Assembly (NCBI RefSeq): GCF_018613715.1
Contig: NZ_JAGGPT010000006.1
Location: forward strand, 930,001-994,000
Direction: 5' to 3'
Source: Chryseobacterium sp. ISL-6
GTDB lineage: Bacteria > Bacteroidota > Bacteroidia > Flavobacteriales > Weeksellaceae
DNA length: 64,000 nucleotides
Part shown: one piece after another, positions 17,700-26,966 of the stretch
Layout: every line of letters begins with the position of its first letter
Position numbering within the stretch: the first letter of the stretch is position 1
Translations under genes and position numbers: made by a program
Notes under the pieces: generated by a model
Seen by the model: only the letters and a program-made list of their open reading frames with translations
Told to the model about the DNA's origin: nothing
Databases searched by the model: none

Positions 17700-17882
17700 T
17701 TTTTGGGATGAATTGAAACTGCAAGTTAGCTAAAAATTAAGTGAAATTTTAACAATTACAATTCGCTATTTAACAAATTAGAAATAGAAAGTTCTAAAAA
17801 AAATCCTAAAACGCGTTAACTGTGGTTAAACTTATGGTATACATTAAAAATAATTTTAGCTTTGCTTTATAAAAAACTATTC

Positions 17883-18629
17883 GTGAAATTAAAATTACTC
17901 TTTCTATTACCATTTCTTTTCTTCATTCAAACCTATGCTCAGGATTACCTTTTTGGAAAAATAACTACCGAAGAGAATGTTGAAATGCCTGAAGTTACTG
18001 TTATCAATATAAGAACCGATGAACGTGTTTCTACAAATACAGATGGACACTTTATGATTTCCGGGAGACAGGGAGATGAACTTCGCTTTGTGAAGAGTGG
18101 ATATGAAAGGATCAATAAAAAAATAACACAAGAGAATATAGGTTCTCCTTTAAATGTGGTACTTATCCGACAGATGGCATTAATTGCTGAAGTAGAGATC
18201 AAAAAGGGCATTACAGGAGACTTGAAAATAGATTCTAAAAATCTAAACAGGCCAAAAAAAGTTGAAAAGCTAGCCAAAGACATTGATGTGTATATAGCTC
18301 AAAAGTCTGATCCAAGAATTCTGGCAGCAAAGGCCGGGGAGTTTGTACAGCCTAAGGGGCAAGGTTTTTCAGTGGGGAAGGTAAAGGATAAATGGGATGA
18401 TGTGGATTTTATGAGCTATTTACATGAAAGCTTAGGTGATCAGTACTTTATGGATCTTAAGATAGAAAAATCATTGATACAGCATTTTATTTCTTATGTT
18501 TTGAGAGTCGGTTTTGAAAGGAGGAGAATATTGAAATACGGATACTGTAGTGATGCAGATCTTATGAGATTTCAGAGAGCTGTACTTGCCAGAATATCAT
18601 CCTATCGTGCCCCTCAGACTCAAAGATAA
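17883..18629 (+). CDS. Exported CarboxypepD_reg-like protein, first of a tandem pair
   Basis: About 248 residues. The frame is open from a TTG at 17862, but a -7-like TAATTTTA at 17851-17858 would place the transcript start near 17863. The GTG at 17883 then gives a good signal peptide (VKLKLLFLLPFLFFIQTYAQ), so I favour it. After cleavage comes a carboxypeptidase regulatory-like domain (LFGKITTEENVEMPEVTVIN, TNTDGHFMISG, DELRFVKSGYERI), then a helical C-terminal region of unknown fold. The next gene is a paralog in both halves. In Bacteroidetes this beta domain usually sits at the N-terminus of outer-membrane proteins; here no barrel follows. Function unknown. Confidence 0.75.
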   Translation: MKLKLLFLLPFLFFIQTYAQDYLFGKITTEENVEMPEVTVINIRTDERVSTNTDGHFMISGRQGDELRFVKSGYERINKKITQENIGSPLNVVLIRQMALIAEVEIKKGITGDLKIDSKNLNRPKKVEKLAKDIDVYIAQKSDPRILAAKAGEFVQPKGQGFSVGKVKDKWDDVDFMSYLHESLGDQYFMDLKIEKSLIQHFISYVLRVGFERRRILKYGYCSDADLMRFQRAVLARISSYRAPQTQR

Positions 18630-18693
18630 GTCATAAAAATCAAGCTGTAATAGAATGTTGGTATCGTATGTATAGTGTATGCAGGAATATTGA

Positions 18694-19467
18694 ATGAAAG
18701 GAAAATTATTTTTTATCATGTTGTTCTTGTTTGGGGTTGTTTATTCCCAACAGATCGTTACTGGCAAAATTACAGATGATAACGATATTAATTTGGGTTC
18801 CGTTACTGTGGTCAATGTATCAACAGATAAAAAAGTATATAGTAATTCTTTAGGTGAATTTTCGATTGAAGCTTCAAGAAATGATGAGTTAAGGTTTGTA
18901 AGACCAGGTTATGAGAGGGTTTCAAAAAGAGTTTTTGCAGATGGCGTTAATTCTCAAATCTTCATCACTATGGTTAGAATTCCTGAAGAAATAGAGGAAG
19001 TTGAAGTGAAAAAATTATCTGGTGATCTGACGAAAGATTCCAGAATGGTCGCTAAAGTAGATAAAGGTGAAATTGTACAACAGGCAGTAGGGCTTCCTCA
19101 GCCTATTACGAAAATGAGAGAAAGGCCGGCGGAAGTTAAGAAAGTTTTACTTCCTATACTTTTAGGGAATTTGGATGTTCAGGGAGCCTATGATTTGATC
19201 AGTGGAAAAGCAAGAAGGCAAAAACGGCAATATAAATTTGACGACTTGCAAGATCATATTCTGTGGGTAAGAAAACGAGTGGAAGATGACTATTTTACGA
19301 GTGCAGGAATTCCCGCAGAAAGAATTTCAGAATTTATAGAATTTTCATTTACAGTTAAGCCTCAGACTAGAACTTATGTAAAAGCCAAAAACTTATCGGG
19401 TGTGTTGCTGAAACTGGAAGATACAATACCAGCTTTTTTGGAAAGATTAAAAACCATTAAATCTTGA
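18694..19467 (+). CDS. Exported CarboxypepD_reg-like protein, second of the pair
   Basis: A 257-residue paralog of the preceding gene, 64 bp downstream on the same strand. Signal peptide MKGKLFFIMLFLFGVVYSQ, then the regulatory-like beta domain with the same turns (GKITDDNDINLGSVTVVNVS, SNSLGEFSIEAS, DELRFVRPGYERVSKRV). The C-terminal helical half shows the same basic, Arg-rich character (RKRVEDDYFTSAGIP, then ISEFIEFSF). The two probably form an operon and may act together in the periplasm or at the outer membrane. No enzymatic motif is visible. Confidence 0.75.
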   Translation: MKGKLFFIMLFLFGVVYSQQIVTGKITDDNDINLGSVTVVNVSTDKKVYSNSLGEFSIEASRNDELRFVRPGYERVSKRVFADGVNSQIFITMVRIPEEIEEVEVKKLSGDLTKDSRMVAKVDKGEIVQQAVGLPQPITKMRERPAEVKKVLLPILLGNLDVQGAYDLISGKARRQKRQYKFDDLQDHILWVRKRVEDDYFTSAGIPAERISEFIEFSFTVKPQTRTYVKAKNLSGVLLKLEDTIPAFLERLKTIKS

Positions 19468-19568
19468 ATTTGTTAAAGAAATCTTAAAATTTCGGAACGG
19501 AAATTGATATAATAATTTCATTTAAAAAGAAAATTTAAATAAGACATCAATTAAATTCACAAATTTTT

Positions 19569-20303
19569 ATGAATAAAAATATTATAGTTATTGCAATTGC
19601 AGCTTTAGGCTTTATTATTGGTCTTGGGCTTCTCGGAAATGCTATTAAAAACAGAAATAAATCTGAAAATACCATTTCAGTAACAGGACTTGGAACGAAA
19701 CAGTTTACATCGGATTTGATCACATGGTCTGGAAGTTTTTCAAAAAATAATATTGATCTGAAATTGGCTTATGATGGACTATTGGCTGATAAAAAAGTGA
19801 TCAACGATTATCTTATTTCAAAAGGAATAAAGCAGAATGAGATTATATATTCTTCTGTGGATATTCAGAAACAGTTTAGAAATTATACGGATTCAAATGG
19901 TAATAATGTACAAGGAGAATTTTCCGGATACAATCTTACTCAGACTGTATCAATAGAGAGCAAGGAAGTGGCTAAAATTGAAAATTTATCCCGAAACATA
20001 ACAGAAATTATCAATAGAGGAATTGAATTTACTTCTTCTTCACCGTCTTATTTTTATACAAAACTGACTACCGTAAAACAGGAAATGATTGCCACTGCTA
20101 CTAAAGATGCTAAAGAACGCGCAGAAAAAATAGCGGAAAATTCAGGAAGCAGTCTTGGTCATCTTAAAAAAGCAACAATGGGTGTTATTCAGATTACTGC
20201 ACCCAACTCAAACGAGGATTATTCTTATGGTGGAGCTTTTAATACCTCTTCTAAGGAGAAAGCAGCAAGTATTACTATAAAACTGGAGTACGAAGTAGAT
20301 TAA
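19569..20303 (+). CDS. SIMPL (DUF541) domain protein
   Basis: A 244-residue protein with an N-terminal membrane segment or uncleaved signal (IIVIAIAALGFIIGLGLLG), then a SIMPL/DUF541 domain. Diagnostic stretches are TISVTGLGTKQFTSDLITWSGSFS cut at its start (ISVTGLG), LKLAYDGLLADKKVINDYL, YNLTQTVSIES and the end ATKDAKERAEKIAENSGSSLG. SIMPL proteins are periplasmic or membrane-attached oligomers, often linked to stress responses, with no defined reaction. Family membership is secure; the role is not known. It has its own terminator shared with the convergent GNAT gene. Confidence 0.85.
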   Translation: MNKNIIVIAIAALGFIIGLGLLGNAIKNRNKSENTISVTGLGTKQFTSDLITWSGSFSKNNIDLKLAYDGLLADKKVINDYLISKGIKQNEIIYSSVDIQKQFRNYTDSNGNNVQGEFSGYNLTQTVSIESKEVAKIENLSRNITEIINRGIEFTSSSPSYFYTKLTTVKQEMIATATKDAKERAEKIAENSGSSLGHLKKATMGVIQITAPNSNEDYSYGGAFNTSSKEKAASITIKLEYEVD

Positions 20304-20348
20304 ATTTACTTTCTTCCTTATATTATATTGAAAGATTTTATAAAAAAT

Positions 20349-20369
20349 AAGCCGGACATTATCCGGCTT
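20349..20369. terminator. Bidirectional terminator between SIMPL and GNAT genes
   Basis: Perfect 8-bp stem AAGCCGGA/TCCGGCTT with a 5-nt loop. T-rich on the plus side (TTATAATT) and on the minus side (ATTTTTTA), serving both convergent genes. Confidence 0.8.
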
Positions 20370-20375
20370 TTATAA

Positions 20376-20888
20376 TTAATGATAAACAATATCGTAAATT
20401 TCTTCTTTAATTTTTTTTAGATCCTCAGGAGAATAATTCGCTAATAACCACAGGTCTAATGGATTCTTTCCCTCACCATAGCTTGGTTGTACATACATTT
20501 CATCAATTAACGAAAAACCATTCTTTTGATAGAAGGAGTAGCGTCGTTTGGCATCATCACCTAAATGATCTGGTTCTATTTCAAGAACAATTCTCGGATA
20601 GTTTTTAAACAAATATCCTGTAATGTGAGATCCCAGCTTTTGGCTTCTAAATTCAGCAAAAACCTCGAAATGCTCAACAAAAGTGTAAGTGCTCAATTCC
20701 CAAATGATAAGATATCCAATTGCCTTTGATTCATGTAATACAGAAATTACCTTAACATTAGGATTCGTAAATAATTTTACAAACTGATCCCAATCTCTCC
20801 TCTCATCTTCAGGGAAAGTAGTTGAATAGGAATAGTAAATATCTTTAATTCTGTAATCTTCAGATGAAGTAATAGGTAGAAATTCCAT
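20376..20888 (-). CDS. GNAT-family N-acetyltransferase
   Basis: A 170-residue protein with the GNAT fold: early segment ending YSYSTTFPEDERRDWDQF, strand pair VISVLHESKAIGYLIIWEL, the acetyl-CoA-binding region EFRSQKLGSHITGYLF, and a late YSFYQKNGFSLIDEMYVQPS. Known members move an acetyl group from acetyl-CoA to an amine; the acceptor here is not predictable. It ends at the convergent terminator and starts 2 bp after the PspC-like gene, so GNAT, PspC-like and DUF2851 genes form one operon. Confidence 0.82.
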   Translation of the reverse strand: MEFLPITSSEDYRIKDIYYSYSTTFPEDERRDWDQFVKLFTNPNVKVISVLHESKAIGYLIIWELSTYTFVEHFEVFAEFRSQKLGSHITGYLFKNYPRIVLEIEPDHLGDDAKRRYSFYQKNGFSLIDEMYVQPSYGEGKNPLDLWLLANYSPEDLKKIKEEIYDIVYH

Positions 20889-20890
20889 AA

Positions 20891-21112
20891 TTATAAATCA
20901 AAAACGCTTGGTCTTCTTGTGATGAAAATATCTTTGATCCATAGCGTAAAAGCTAAACCCAGATAAATCAGAAAGAAAAAACCAGCTGTTGCAAATGTTG
21001 AATAAATGAAGAATACCCTCAATTTAGAAACAGGGATTCCCAGTTTAGCACCCATTCTTGTCAGAACACCAAACCATTCTCTTTCCATTTTATGACGGAT
21101 ATTATCAAGCAT
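20891..21112 (-). CDS. PspC-domain small membrane protein
   Basis: A 73-residue protein with an amphipathic N-terminus (EREWFGVLTRMGAKLGIPVS), then one hydrophobic hairpin or segment (VFFIYSTFATAGFFFLIYLGLAF cut here to FFLIYLGLAFTLW) as in PspC-family proteins. Larger relatives take part in envelope-stress signalling; stand-alone small forms in Flavobacteriia have no proven role. It overlaps the DUF2851 gene by 8 bp. Confidence 0.75.
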   Translation of the reverse strand: MLDNIRHKMEREWFGVLTRMGAKLGIPVSKLRVFFIYSTFATAGFFFLIYLGLAFTLWIKDIFITRRPSVFDL

Positions 21113-22379
21113 TTGAAGAATCTTTTAAAAGTTTAAATCCAATACTGCAATTTAAGCAATTTTTTTCTTCACAGCTGTTATTAAAGTGATAAATGAAACT
21201 TTGGGTTTCTAATGAATTATTGATTTTTATATTCAGTTTTTTCCAAGAGGTTATAATAGCGTTTTTTTCAGGAGGTAAATTCCTATAAAACTCAATGATC
21301 TCATCAGCTATTTCCTCATCATGATATTTGTGATAAGTATATTTTAAAGGAAGAATTGTATTTAGAATAATAAGCTCAATAAAATCCTTACTTAATGTCT
21401 TAGGCTGATTAATGGGAGATATTTTTCCAAAATTAAAATGATTATTCCAATAATCAGATGCACTTATGTTCTTTAGAACATTCACTAATTCATCGGTATT
21501 TTTTGAAAGGATGGTTTTTGAAAATAAATTTTGATGCTGATGATATAAGTCTGCTAATTGCGAAAGTCTAATGGTTGGAAAATTTGGAGGCCTCAATCGC
21601 AAAAACTTTGGTCTGAAATGCATATCGGATATTTGGTATTTAACTTTTATAAAATCAAATTCTCTTTTCCAAATTTTCATTTGCTCATCTTGTGGATCTT
21701 CAAGCCAGCCAGAGATTCCGAACAACAAGGCTTCCAATTGTGTTTTATTCTGCCGGATTTTATTAATGATAGCAAAATCTATGCTTTCGGCAATTTGTTT
21801 AAATATAAAGGCATTTACCTTTAATCCGAAGGTATAAGCAAGACTATGAAAGAGAATGGCTTCAAAGTTATTTTTATATCGTTCTAAACTGTCTTCTAGT
21901 TCAAGTGATTTCCGATCCAGCTTTTTTAGAATGTTTTCTTCATGAAAATTAATGGGAATACTGTTTTTATTAAAAATACCCTCACAAGGAATGAACTGAT
22001 TTTCATTGATCAGTTTTTCATATTTCCAAAGTAAATTTTCATCGATAAAATTTTTCAGCTCTAAAGTGGGAATTTTTCTATCATTGAATTCTTCAATTTC
22101 TACGTCATTTTGAAAAACAACATGCAGGATAATATTCTGATAATTGGGATCTTGGGAATGGTTATGAAAAATCCAGTCAGATGACTTTACGTGAAGCTCA
22201 ATGTTTCCACTTAAAGTTAAGTCGGAAGTTTTTATTTTAGCAAGTAAAAAATCAGGGCCGGCATTGGTATTCCATTTACCGAAATTTATTATTTCAATAG
22301 GATTTCCTTCAATATCCTTGAAGTCAAAACTTTTGAAAATTTTAAAGTTCCAAAGATATTGAAGTAGTTTTTCTGTCAT
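21105..22379 (-). CDS. DUF2851 family protein
   Basis: A 424-residue cytosolic protein with the N-terminal signature of DUF2851: WNFKIFKSFDFKDIEG, NFGKWNTNAGPDFLLAKI, and LSGNIELHVKSSDWIFHNH. The C-terminus has a Cys cluster (NNSCEEKNCLNCSIG) that may bind metal. The family is conserved in Bacteroidetes with no known function. The GKWNTNAGPDF core recalls a PD-(D/E)xK-like pattern but I do not claim nuclease activity. First gene of an operon with pspC-like and GNAT genes. Confidence 0.82.
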   Translation of the reverse strand: MTEKLLQYLWNFKIFKSFDFKDIEGNPIEIINFGKWNTNAGPDFLLAKIKTSDLTLSGNIELHVKSSDWIFHNHSQDPNYQNIILHVVFQNDVEIEEFNDRKIPTLELKNFIDENLLWKYEKLINENQFIPCEGIFNKNSIPINFHEENILKKLDRKSLELEDSLERYKNNFEAILFHSLAYTFGLKVNAFIFKQIAESIDFAIINKIRQNKTQLEALLFGISGWLEDPQDEQMKIWKREFDFIKVKYQISDMHFRPKFLRLRPPNFPTIRLSQLADLYHQHQNLFSKTILSKNTDELVNVLKNISASDYWNNHFNFGKISPINQPKTLSKDFIELIILNTILPLKYTYHKYHDEEIADEIIEFYRNLPPEKNAIITSWKKLNIKINNSLETQSFIYHFNNSCEEKNCLNCSIGFKLLKDSSNA

Positions 22380-22668
22380 AAGTGTAATAATAAATATATC
22401 ATAAATATTGCACTTTTATCAACTCGTTCTTAAGATTTTTCACCGCCGTATTGCATATTTATGGATGTATAGGATATATATATTCAAATGGGATATTATA
22501 GTTGTTTTTTTATTTTTTTTCCTTCATTTTAATTAAAGATAATCAGTATCGATCTTTTTAGATGAATGAAGAAGTCATATTCAATTATTAGATGTTAATG
22601 ATTTGAAACAGGGTAAAAACTAAACCCAGATCAAGCAATAAATGTGATTGAAAATTCATGAAACTAGA
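22380..22668. other. Intergenic region upstream of the DUF2851 gene
   Basis: About 290 bp between the DUF2851 start and the bshA terminator. It is AT-rich with no convincing ORF or RNA gene. A -7-like TATTTATG lies on the minus strand near 22400-22410 and could be the DUF2851 promoter, without a clean consensus. Confidence 0.5.
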
Positions 22669-22696
22669 AAAGGCCTGGATTAAAAATCCAAGCCTT
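22669..22696 (-). terminator. Terminator of bshA
   Basis: Hairpin with arms AAAGGCcTGGATT and AATCCAaGCCTT (one mismatch), AAAA loop, followed on the minus strand by TTTTC. It lies 33 bp beyond the bshA stop. Confidence 0.7.
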
Positions 22697-22728
22697 AATT
22701 ATATTATTACAGAAGTCTTTATAAAGCA

Positions 22729-23877
22729 CTATGCTTTCGTTAATTCCTTCCTGAAGTTTTCTATAGTTGTTATGTACATTTCTTCATATATAGGAAGAAT
22801 GTTTTTCAAATCGAATTTTATAGCCTGTTCTTTCGCATTGATCTTCATTTTGGCTAAAAGTTCCTCATTACTTAATAATTTAATGGTGTAGTTACTCATA
22901 GCCTCTACATTTCCTATTTCGGCTAAGAAACCTGTTTCACCCTGAATATTGACTTCTGGAATTCCACCCGCGTTAGAGCTGATAACAGGTGTATTCGCTG
23001 CCATTGCTTCTAATGCAGCCAGACCAAAACTTTCCTGCTCAGATGGTAATAAGAAGACATCCGAAAGCTGTAATATTCTGTATAGATCATTTACTTTTCC
23101 AAGAAGACGGATTTTAGAAATTAAATCTGGGTTTTCTTCTAAGAACTGATTAACCTTTTCCATATCAGGACCCTCACCGATAATAATGAGTTTAGATTTT
23201 ACCTTTTTATTTACATTCTTAAAAATCTGTAGAACTTCCTCCACACGTTTTACAGGACGTAGATTGGAAACGTGAATCAATATTTTCTCATCAGGATCAG
23301 CAAACTGCGTTCTTTGGCACTCATTGCATTCATCAAACTCAGAATTATCAATAAAATTGGTGATCACCTGAATTGGCTTCTTAATATTAAAAAATTGGAG
23401 AGTGTCTTTTTTTAAACTTTCAGATACTGAAGTGATCGCATCCGATTTGTTAATTGAGAATTCTACCGCATGTTTATAACTTGGGTGCTGCCCAACTAAA
23501 GTAATATCTGTCCCATGGAGAGTGGTTACCAAAGGAATATCATTATTATCTTCCTGTAGCATCTGCTTTGCCGTAAATGCCGCATAAGCATAAGGAATTG
23601 CATAATGAGCATGAAGTAAATCGAGTTTATATAAATTTACGACACGGTATATCATAGAACTTAACGCAATATCATAAGGTTGATATTGGAATAGGGGATA
23701 AGTCTGAACATTAACTCTATGGAAAAAAATATTTGGATTGGTAATGTCTAATCTTGCCGGAAGAGCTGAGCTTATGAAATGAACCTCATAGCCTTTGTTG
23801 GCAAGGGACATTCCAAGTTCTGTTGCTACGATACCGCTTCCGCCGTATGTTGGGTAGCAAAGTATGCCTATTTTCAT
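22729..23877 (-). CDS. bshA: N-acetyl-alpha-D-glucosaminyl L-malate synthase BshA
   Basis: A 382-residue GT4 glycosyltransferase that joins UDP-GlcNAc and L-malate in the first step of bacillithiol synthesis, the main low-molecular-weight thiol of many Firmicutes and Bacteroidetes. BshA hallmarks: start MKIGILCYPTYGGSGIVATE, HFISSALPARLD, HAHYAIPYAYAAF, LVTTLHGTDITLVG, and nucleotide-sugar part LIHVSNLRPVKRV and LLPSEQESFGLAALEAMA. Length is as expected. Its start lies 8 bp after the stop of the GH3 gene, so the two are co-transcribed. Confidence 0.93.
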   Translation of the reverse strand: MKIGILCYPTYGGSGIVATELGMSLANKGYEVHFISSALPARLDITNPNIFFHRVNVQTYPLFQYQPYDIALSSMIYRVVNLYKLDLLHAHYAIPYAYAAFTAKQMLQEDNNDIPLVTTLHGTDITLVGQHPSYKHAVEFSINKSDAITSVSESLKKDTLQFFNIKKPIQVITNFIDNSEFDECNECQRTQFADPDEKILIHVSNLRPVKRVEEVLQIFKNVNKKVKSKLIIIGEGPDMEKVNQFLEENPDLISKIRLLGKVNDLYRILQLSDVFLLPSEQESFGLAALEAMAANTPVISSNAGGIPEVNIQGETGFLAEIGNVEAMSNYTIKLLSNEELLAKMKINAKEQAIKFDLKNILPIYEEMYITTIENFRKELTKA

Positions 23878-23884
23878 TGATTTA

Positions 23885-25621
23885 TTATTGTTTTGATGTT
23901 GTAAATATAGTTGAATTCGATTTCGTATCAGGAGCTGAACCTGAATTCAAGTCGATACCCATTCCTGCTTTTAGATGATCGTTGATCAATACTGGAAGCC
24001 TTCCCCAGATTTTTGTTTTTCCGAGTAAAGCATCTGCTGTTGCAATCATTGAATCATCGTTGTTCTCATAAGAAACAAGAACAGTTGAAATTTTAGAAAT
24101 ATCAATGTCTTTTAGTGCATAAGCACTTCCAAATACATTTAATATGACTTTTTGATTTTTTGATAGATCGGCCAGAATTCTTTTTGATTCTGCTGAAATT
24201 TTATAAGGTTTGTAGGCAGTAGAATTATCTTTATGGAGACCAACAATTACCGTAGAATTAGAAGGAATTGTATTAATTTCATTGGCTTTTTTAATAATTA
24301 CATTAGAGCCTAACTGGTTGGCAAATGTTTGAAAAGAAGCTTCTTCCAATGGGACATAGTAAATTTGTTTTCCGCTAAGTGGGAGCAGCTTTTGCTCATC
24401 TTTTAATAAAGTTAAAGCATTAGAATAAAGATTCTGAACTAAAACTTTGTGAGAATCATTGTTAAGGTCATTATTTATATTCTCAGGATTTTTTGGACTG
24501 TATTTTTCAAGACCTAAATAATATTTTGTAAGTAATATTTTCTTTACACTTTCTTCTACCCGGGATTGTGAAATTTCTCCATTATCAATAGCTTTCTGAA
24601 TTAACTTTTTACCTTCAGATACACCCTGAGAAAAAAGCATAATATCATTTCCTGCTTTGAAGGCCAATTCATCTAATTCTCCAGGTTTGTACTTATTAGC
24701 TACAGCTCCCATATTTAAAGCATCAGTAATAATTAAGCCTTTAAATCCTAATTTTTCTTTTAATAATCCTGTAATAATATTTTTAGATACAGAAGCCGGA
24801 ATTCCTTTTCCTGATTCTAATGTTGGGACATATAAGTGGGCTACCATTACGCCTCCAATTCCTTTATTCATTAATGCCCTGAAAGGGGCAAGTTCAACTG
24901 CATTAAGTCGGTCCAATTGATGTGAGACAACAGGCAGGTCTAAATGAGAATCTGTACTTGTATCACCATGGCCAGGAAAATGTTTTATTGCGGCAAGTAT
25001 ATTGTTGTCCTGTAGTCCATTTGAATACGCTAATGCCGAATTGATAACATTGTCAACCTCAGAGCCGAAACTTCTGTTTCCGATAATAGGATTGTTTGGA
25101 TTCGTGTTAACATCTACTACAGGAGCAAAATCCCAGTTGATCCCCATTCTTTTACAATCTGCAGCTATTTTAGCAGACATTTGATAAATAAGATTCTTAT
25201 CCTGAATAGCGCCCAGGGTCATCGCCCACGGAAATTTATGAGCTGCCGCTATTCTTTGATAAAGACCCCATTCAGCATCCATTCCTATCATTAAAGGAAC
25301 TTTAGACTTCTGCTGAAATTCATTGACGAGCGTAATTTCTCTTGCTGCATCATCCTGCATTAAAATCAATCCGCCGATTTTATCGTTGATTACAATATTT
25401 CTAACTTGGTTAATATGGCTTTCATCTTTATTAGTATAAAGGGCAACAATGAAAAGTTGTCCTAATTTTTCATCTTGAGAAAGAGAGCTGTACGTTTTAT
25501 CAACCCATTGGTTCGCCTTACTTATATCTGCCTGAGAAATGCCCTTTGGCTGATACTGGGCAGTGATTTTTGAACTGATGAATAAGAATATGAAGAGAGA
25601 AGTGTAAACTATTTTGTTCAT
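23885..25621 (-). CDS. Exported glycoside hydrolase family 3 (NagZ-like beta-N-acetylhexosaminidase)
   Basis: About 578 residues. The frame opens at 25648 but the ATG at 25621 gives a clean signal peptide (MNKIVYTSLFIFLFISSKITAQ). The GH3 domain carries the NagZ-type loop KHFPGHGDTSTDSHLDLP with the catalytic His-Asp pair, preceded by MGINWDFAPVVDVN and followed by FKGLIITDALNMGAV with the nucleophile Asp. A second alpha/beta domain (ending before an Asp/Ser-rich tail) fits the GH3 C-terminal domain. Likely role: removal of N-acetylhexosamine from peptidoglycan fragments or glycans in the periplasm. Partnered with bshA downstream. Confidence 0.87.
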   Translation of the reverse strand: MNKIVYTSLFIFLFISSKITAQYQPKGISQADISKANQWVDKTYSSLSQDEKLGQLFIVALYTNKDESHINQVRNIVINDKIGGLILMQDDAAREITLVNEFQQKSKVPLMIGMDAEWGLYQRIAAAHKFPWAMTLGAIQDKNLIYQMSAKIAADCKRMGINWDFAPVVDVNTNPNNPIIGNRSFGSEVDNVINSALAYSNGLQDNNILAAIKHFPGHGDTSTDSHLDLPVVSHQLDRLNAVELAPFRALMNKGIGGVMVAHLYVPTLESGKGIPASVSKNIITGLLKEKLGFKGLIITDALNMGAVANKYKPGELDELAFKAGNDIMLFSQGVSEGKKLIQKAIDNGEISQSRVEESVKKILLTKYYLGLEKYSPKNPENINNDLNNDSHKVLVQNLYSNALTLLKDEQKLLPLSGKQIYYVPLEEASFQTFANQLGSNVIIKKANEINTIPSNSTVIVGLHKDNSTAYKPYKISAESKRILADLSKNQKVILNVFGSAYALKDIDISKISTVLVSYENNDDSMIATADALLGKTKIWGRLPVLINDHLKAGMGIDLNSGSAPDTKSNSTIFTTSKQ

Positions 25622-25737
25622 AACTTTAGAATAAGAACAAAAATACAATTAAAAAAATCATCATAATGGATGTTTTTAAGTTTTTTGGTATATGTTTTGG
25701 ATGTGCTTTATAAATAATAATTAAAACTTTTATAAAA

Positions 25738-26280
25738 ATGAAAAAATTTCTTCCAATCCTCCTATTAGCTTTTGTCAGCTTATTTATTTTTAGCTGTGAT
25801 AAAGATGATGATAATAACAATTTTGAAGATCATGATACGGTAGGTACAGCTTTTGATATTACGCCGACTTTCACGAGAACAAATGATAATTTATATCAGT
25901 ATTCAGATGCATTTACCAATCCATTAGTACAATCTGATGTTGTTCTTATTTATTTGCAAACAGGTCTTACGAATAATAACTCTCCAATCTGGAGATTGCT
26001 TCCTTATACTTTCTTTACTAATAACAATGTTGCGGTAGATTATTCATTTGACTTCAGTAAGTTTGATATTGGTATTAACGTAAATTCTACATTGAATTTA
26101 AGCGCAAGTGGAAATTCAACGTATTACACGAATAAAAGATTTAGAGTGGTAATATTACCTGCTAATACAGGATCTGCTAAAACAAGTAGTAAAGCTGCGG
26201 CTCCAGTGGATTACAATGATTACTATAGCGTAATTAAATATTACAATATTGATGAGTCTAAAATAAAGACTAAGAATTAG
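25738..26280 (+). CDS. Lipoprotein of unknown function
   Basis: A 180-residue lipoprotein. The leader MKKFLPILLLAFVSLFIFSC is followed by an Asp/Asn run (DKDDDNNNFEDHD), the charge pattern that often marks surface-exposed Bacteroidetes lipoproteins. The rest is a beta-rich domain (LVQSDVVLIYLQTG, WRLLPYTFF) ending in a YYSVIKYYNIDESK motif. It resembles a common Chryseobacterium hypothetical family; no function is known. A strong shared terminator follows. Confidence 0.75.
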   Translation: MKKFLPILLLAFVSLFIFSCDKDDDNNNFEDHDTVGTAFDITPTFTRTNDNLYQYSDAFTNPLVQSDVVLIYLQTGLTNNNSPIWRLLPYTFFTNNNVAVDYSFDFSKFDIGINVNSTLNLSASGNSTYYTNKRFRVVILPANTGSAKTSSKAAAPVDYNDYYSVIKYYNIDESKIKTKN

Positions 26281-26311
26281 AATAATATCTTTTCAGTTTT
26301 TTATAATTAAA

Positions 26312-26341
26312 AAAGGCTTCGGAATTTATTCCGAAGCCTTT
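26312..26341. terminator. Bidirectional terminator between lipoprotein and ribA
   Basis: Stem AAAGGCTTCGGAA/TTCCGAAGCCTTT with loop TTTA; T-tracts on both strands. It ends both convergent genes. Confidence 0.85.
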
Positions 26342-26351
26342 TGTTTGTATC

Positions 26352-26948
26352 TTAATTATCGTTGTCATCCAGTAGATGACCAAAATAATCTTTTTTTGTC
26401 TGTAGGTAGCCTCTGCTAATGTCATTAGCAGGGATTTGTAAAGGAATCCTTGAGTTAAGGTGGATATTACTTTCTGTAACATATTTTACCTTTTCAGGAT
26501 TATTCGTTAGGAGATTAATATCTTTTACCTCCAGGACATTTAAAATTTCAATGGCAACATTGAAATTTCTGTCATCTGCGGGAAGGCCAAGCTGTAAATT
26601 GGCTTCTACAGTATCAAATCCTTTTTCCTGTAGAGAATAAGCTTTTAACTTATTAATAATCCCAATATTTCTTCCTTCCTGACGAAGATAAATAATAATC
26701 CCCCCATTTTCATGGATATATTTCATAGCAGCATCCAATTGCTGCCCACATTCACATTTTTTTGAATGGAACACTTCACCGGTAATACATTCTGAGTGGA
26801 AACGTACATTGACTGGTTTTGAAAAGTCTGTGTTTTCAGCGATGATTGCCATATGAGGCATCCAGTCATTTTCGTTTTCAGAGAAAGCGATCATTCGGAA
26901 AGTTCCATGTTCCGTAGGAACGTTTGCTTCCGCTTGAATTTTAATCAT
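26352..26948 (-). CDS. ribA: GTP cyclohydrolase II (RibA)
   Basis: A 198-residue stand-alone GTP cyclohydrolase II, which opens GTP to the pyrimidine precursor in the first step of riboflavin synthesis. Visible signatures: RFHSECITGEVFHSKKCECG, holding the three zinc Cys residues, and IIYLRQEGRNIGIINKLKAY, with the catalytic region, then LQLGLPADDRNF and LLTNNPEKV. Length matches the single-domain form, without the DHBP synthase fusion. It is the last gene of a long minus-strand run that includes tatA and the EnvC-like gene. No FMN riboswitch is visible upstream. Confidence 0.93.
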   Translation of the reverse strand: MIKIQAEANVPTEHGTFRMIAFSENENDWMPHMAIIAENTDFSKPVNVRFHSECITGEVFHSKKCECGQQLDAAMKYIHENGGIIIYLRQEGRNIGIINKLKAYSLQEKGFDTVEANLQLGLPADDRNFNVAIEILNVLEVKDINLLTNNPEKVKYVTESNIHLNSRIPLQIPANDISRGYLQTKKDYFGHLLDDNDN

Positions 26949-26966
26949 TAATAAGGTAGTCGTTTT

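Noticed and set aside
26949..26966. FMN riboswitch in front of ribA
   Set aside because: Only 18 bp separate ribA from the upstream lipoprotein gene, and no RFN-like conserved blocks are visible.
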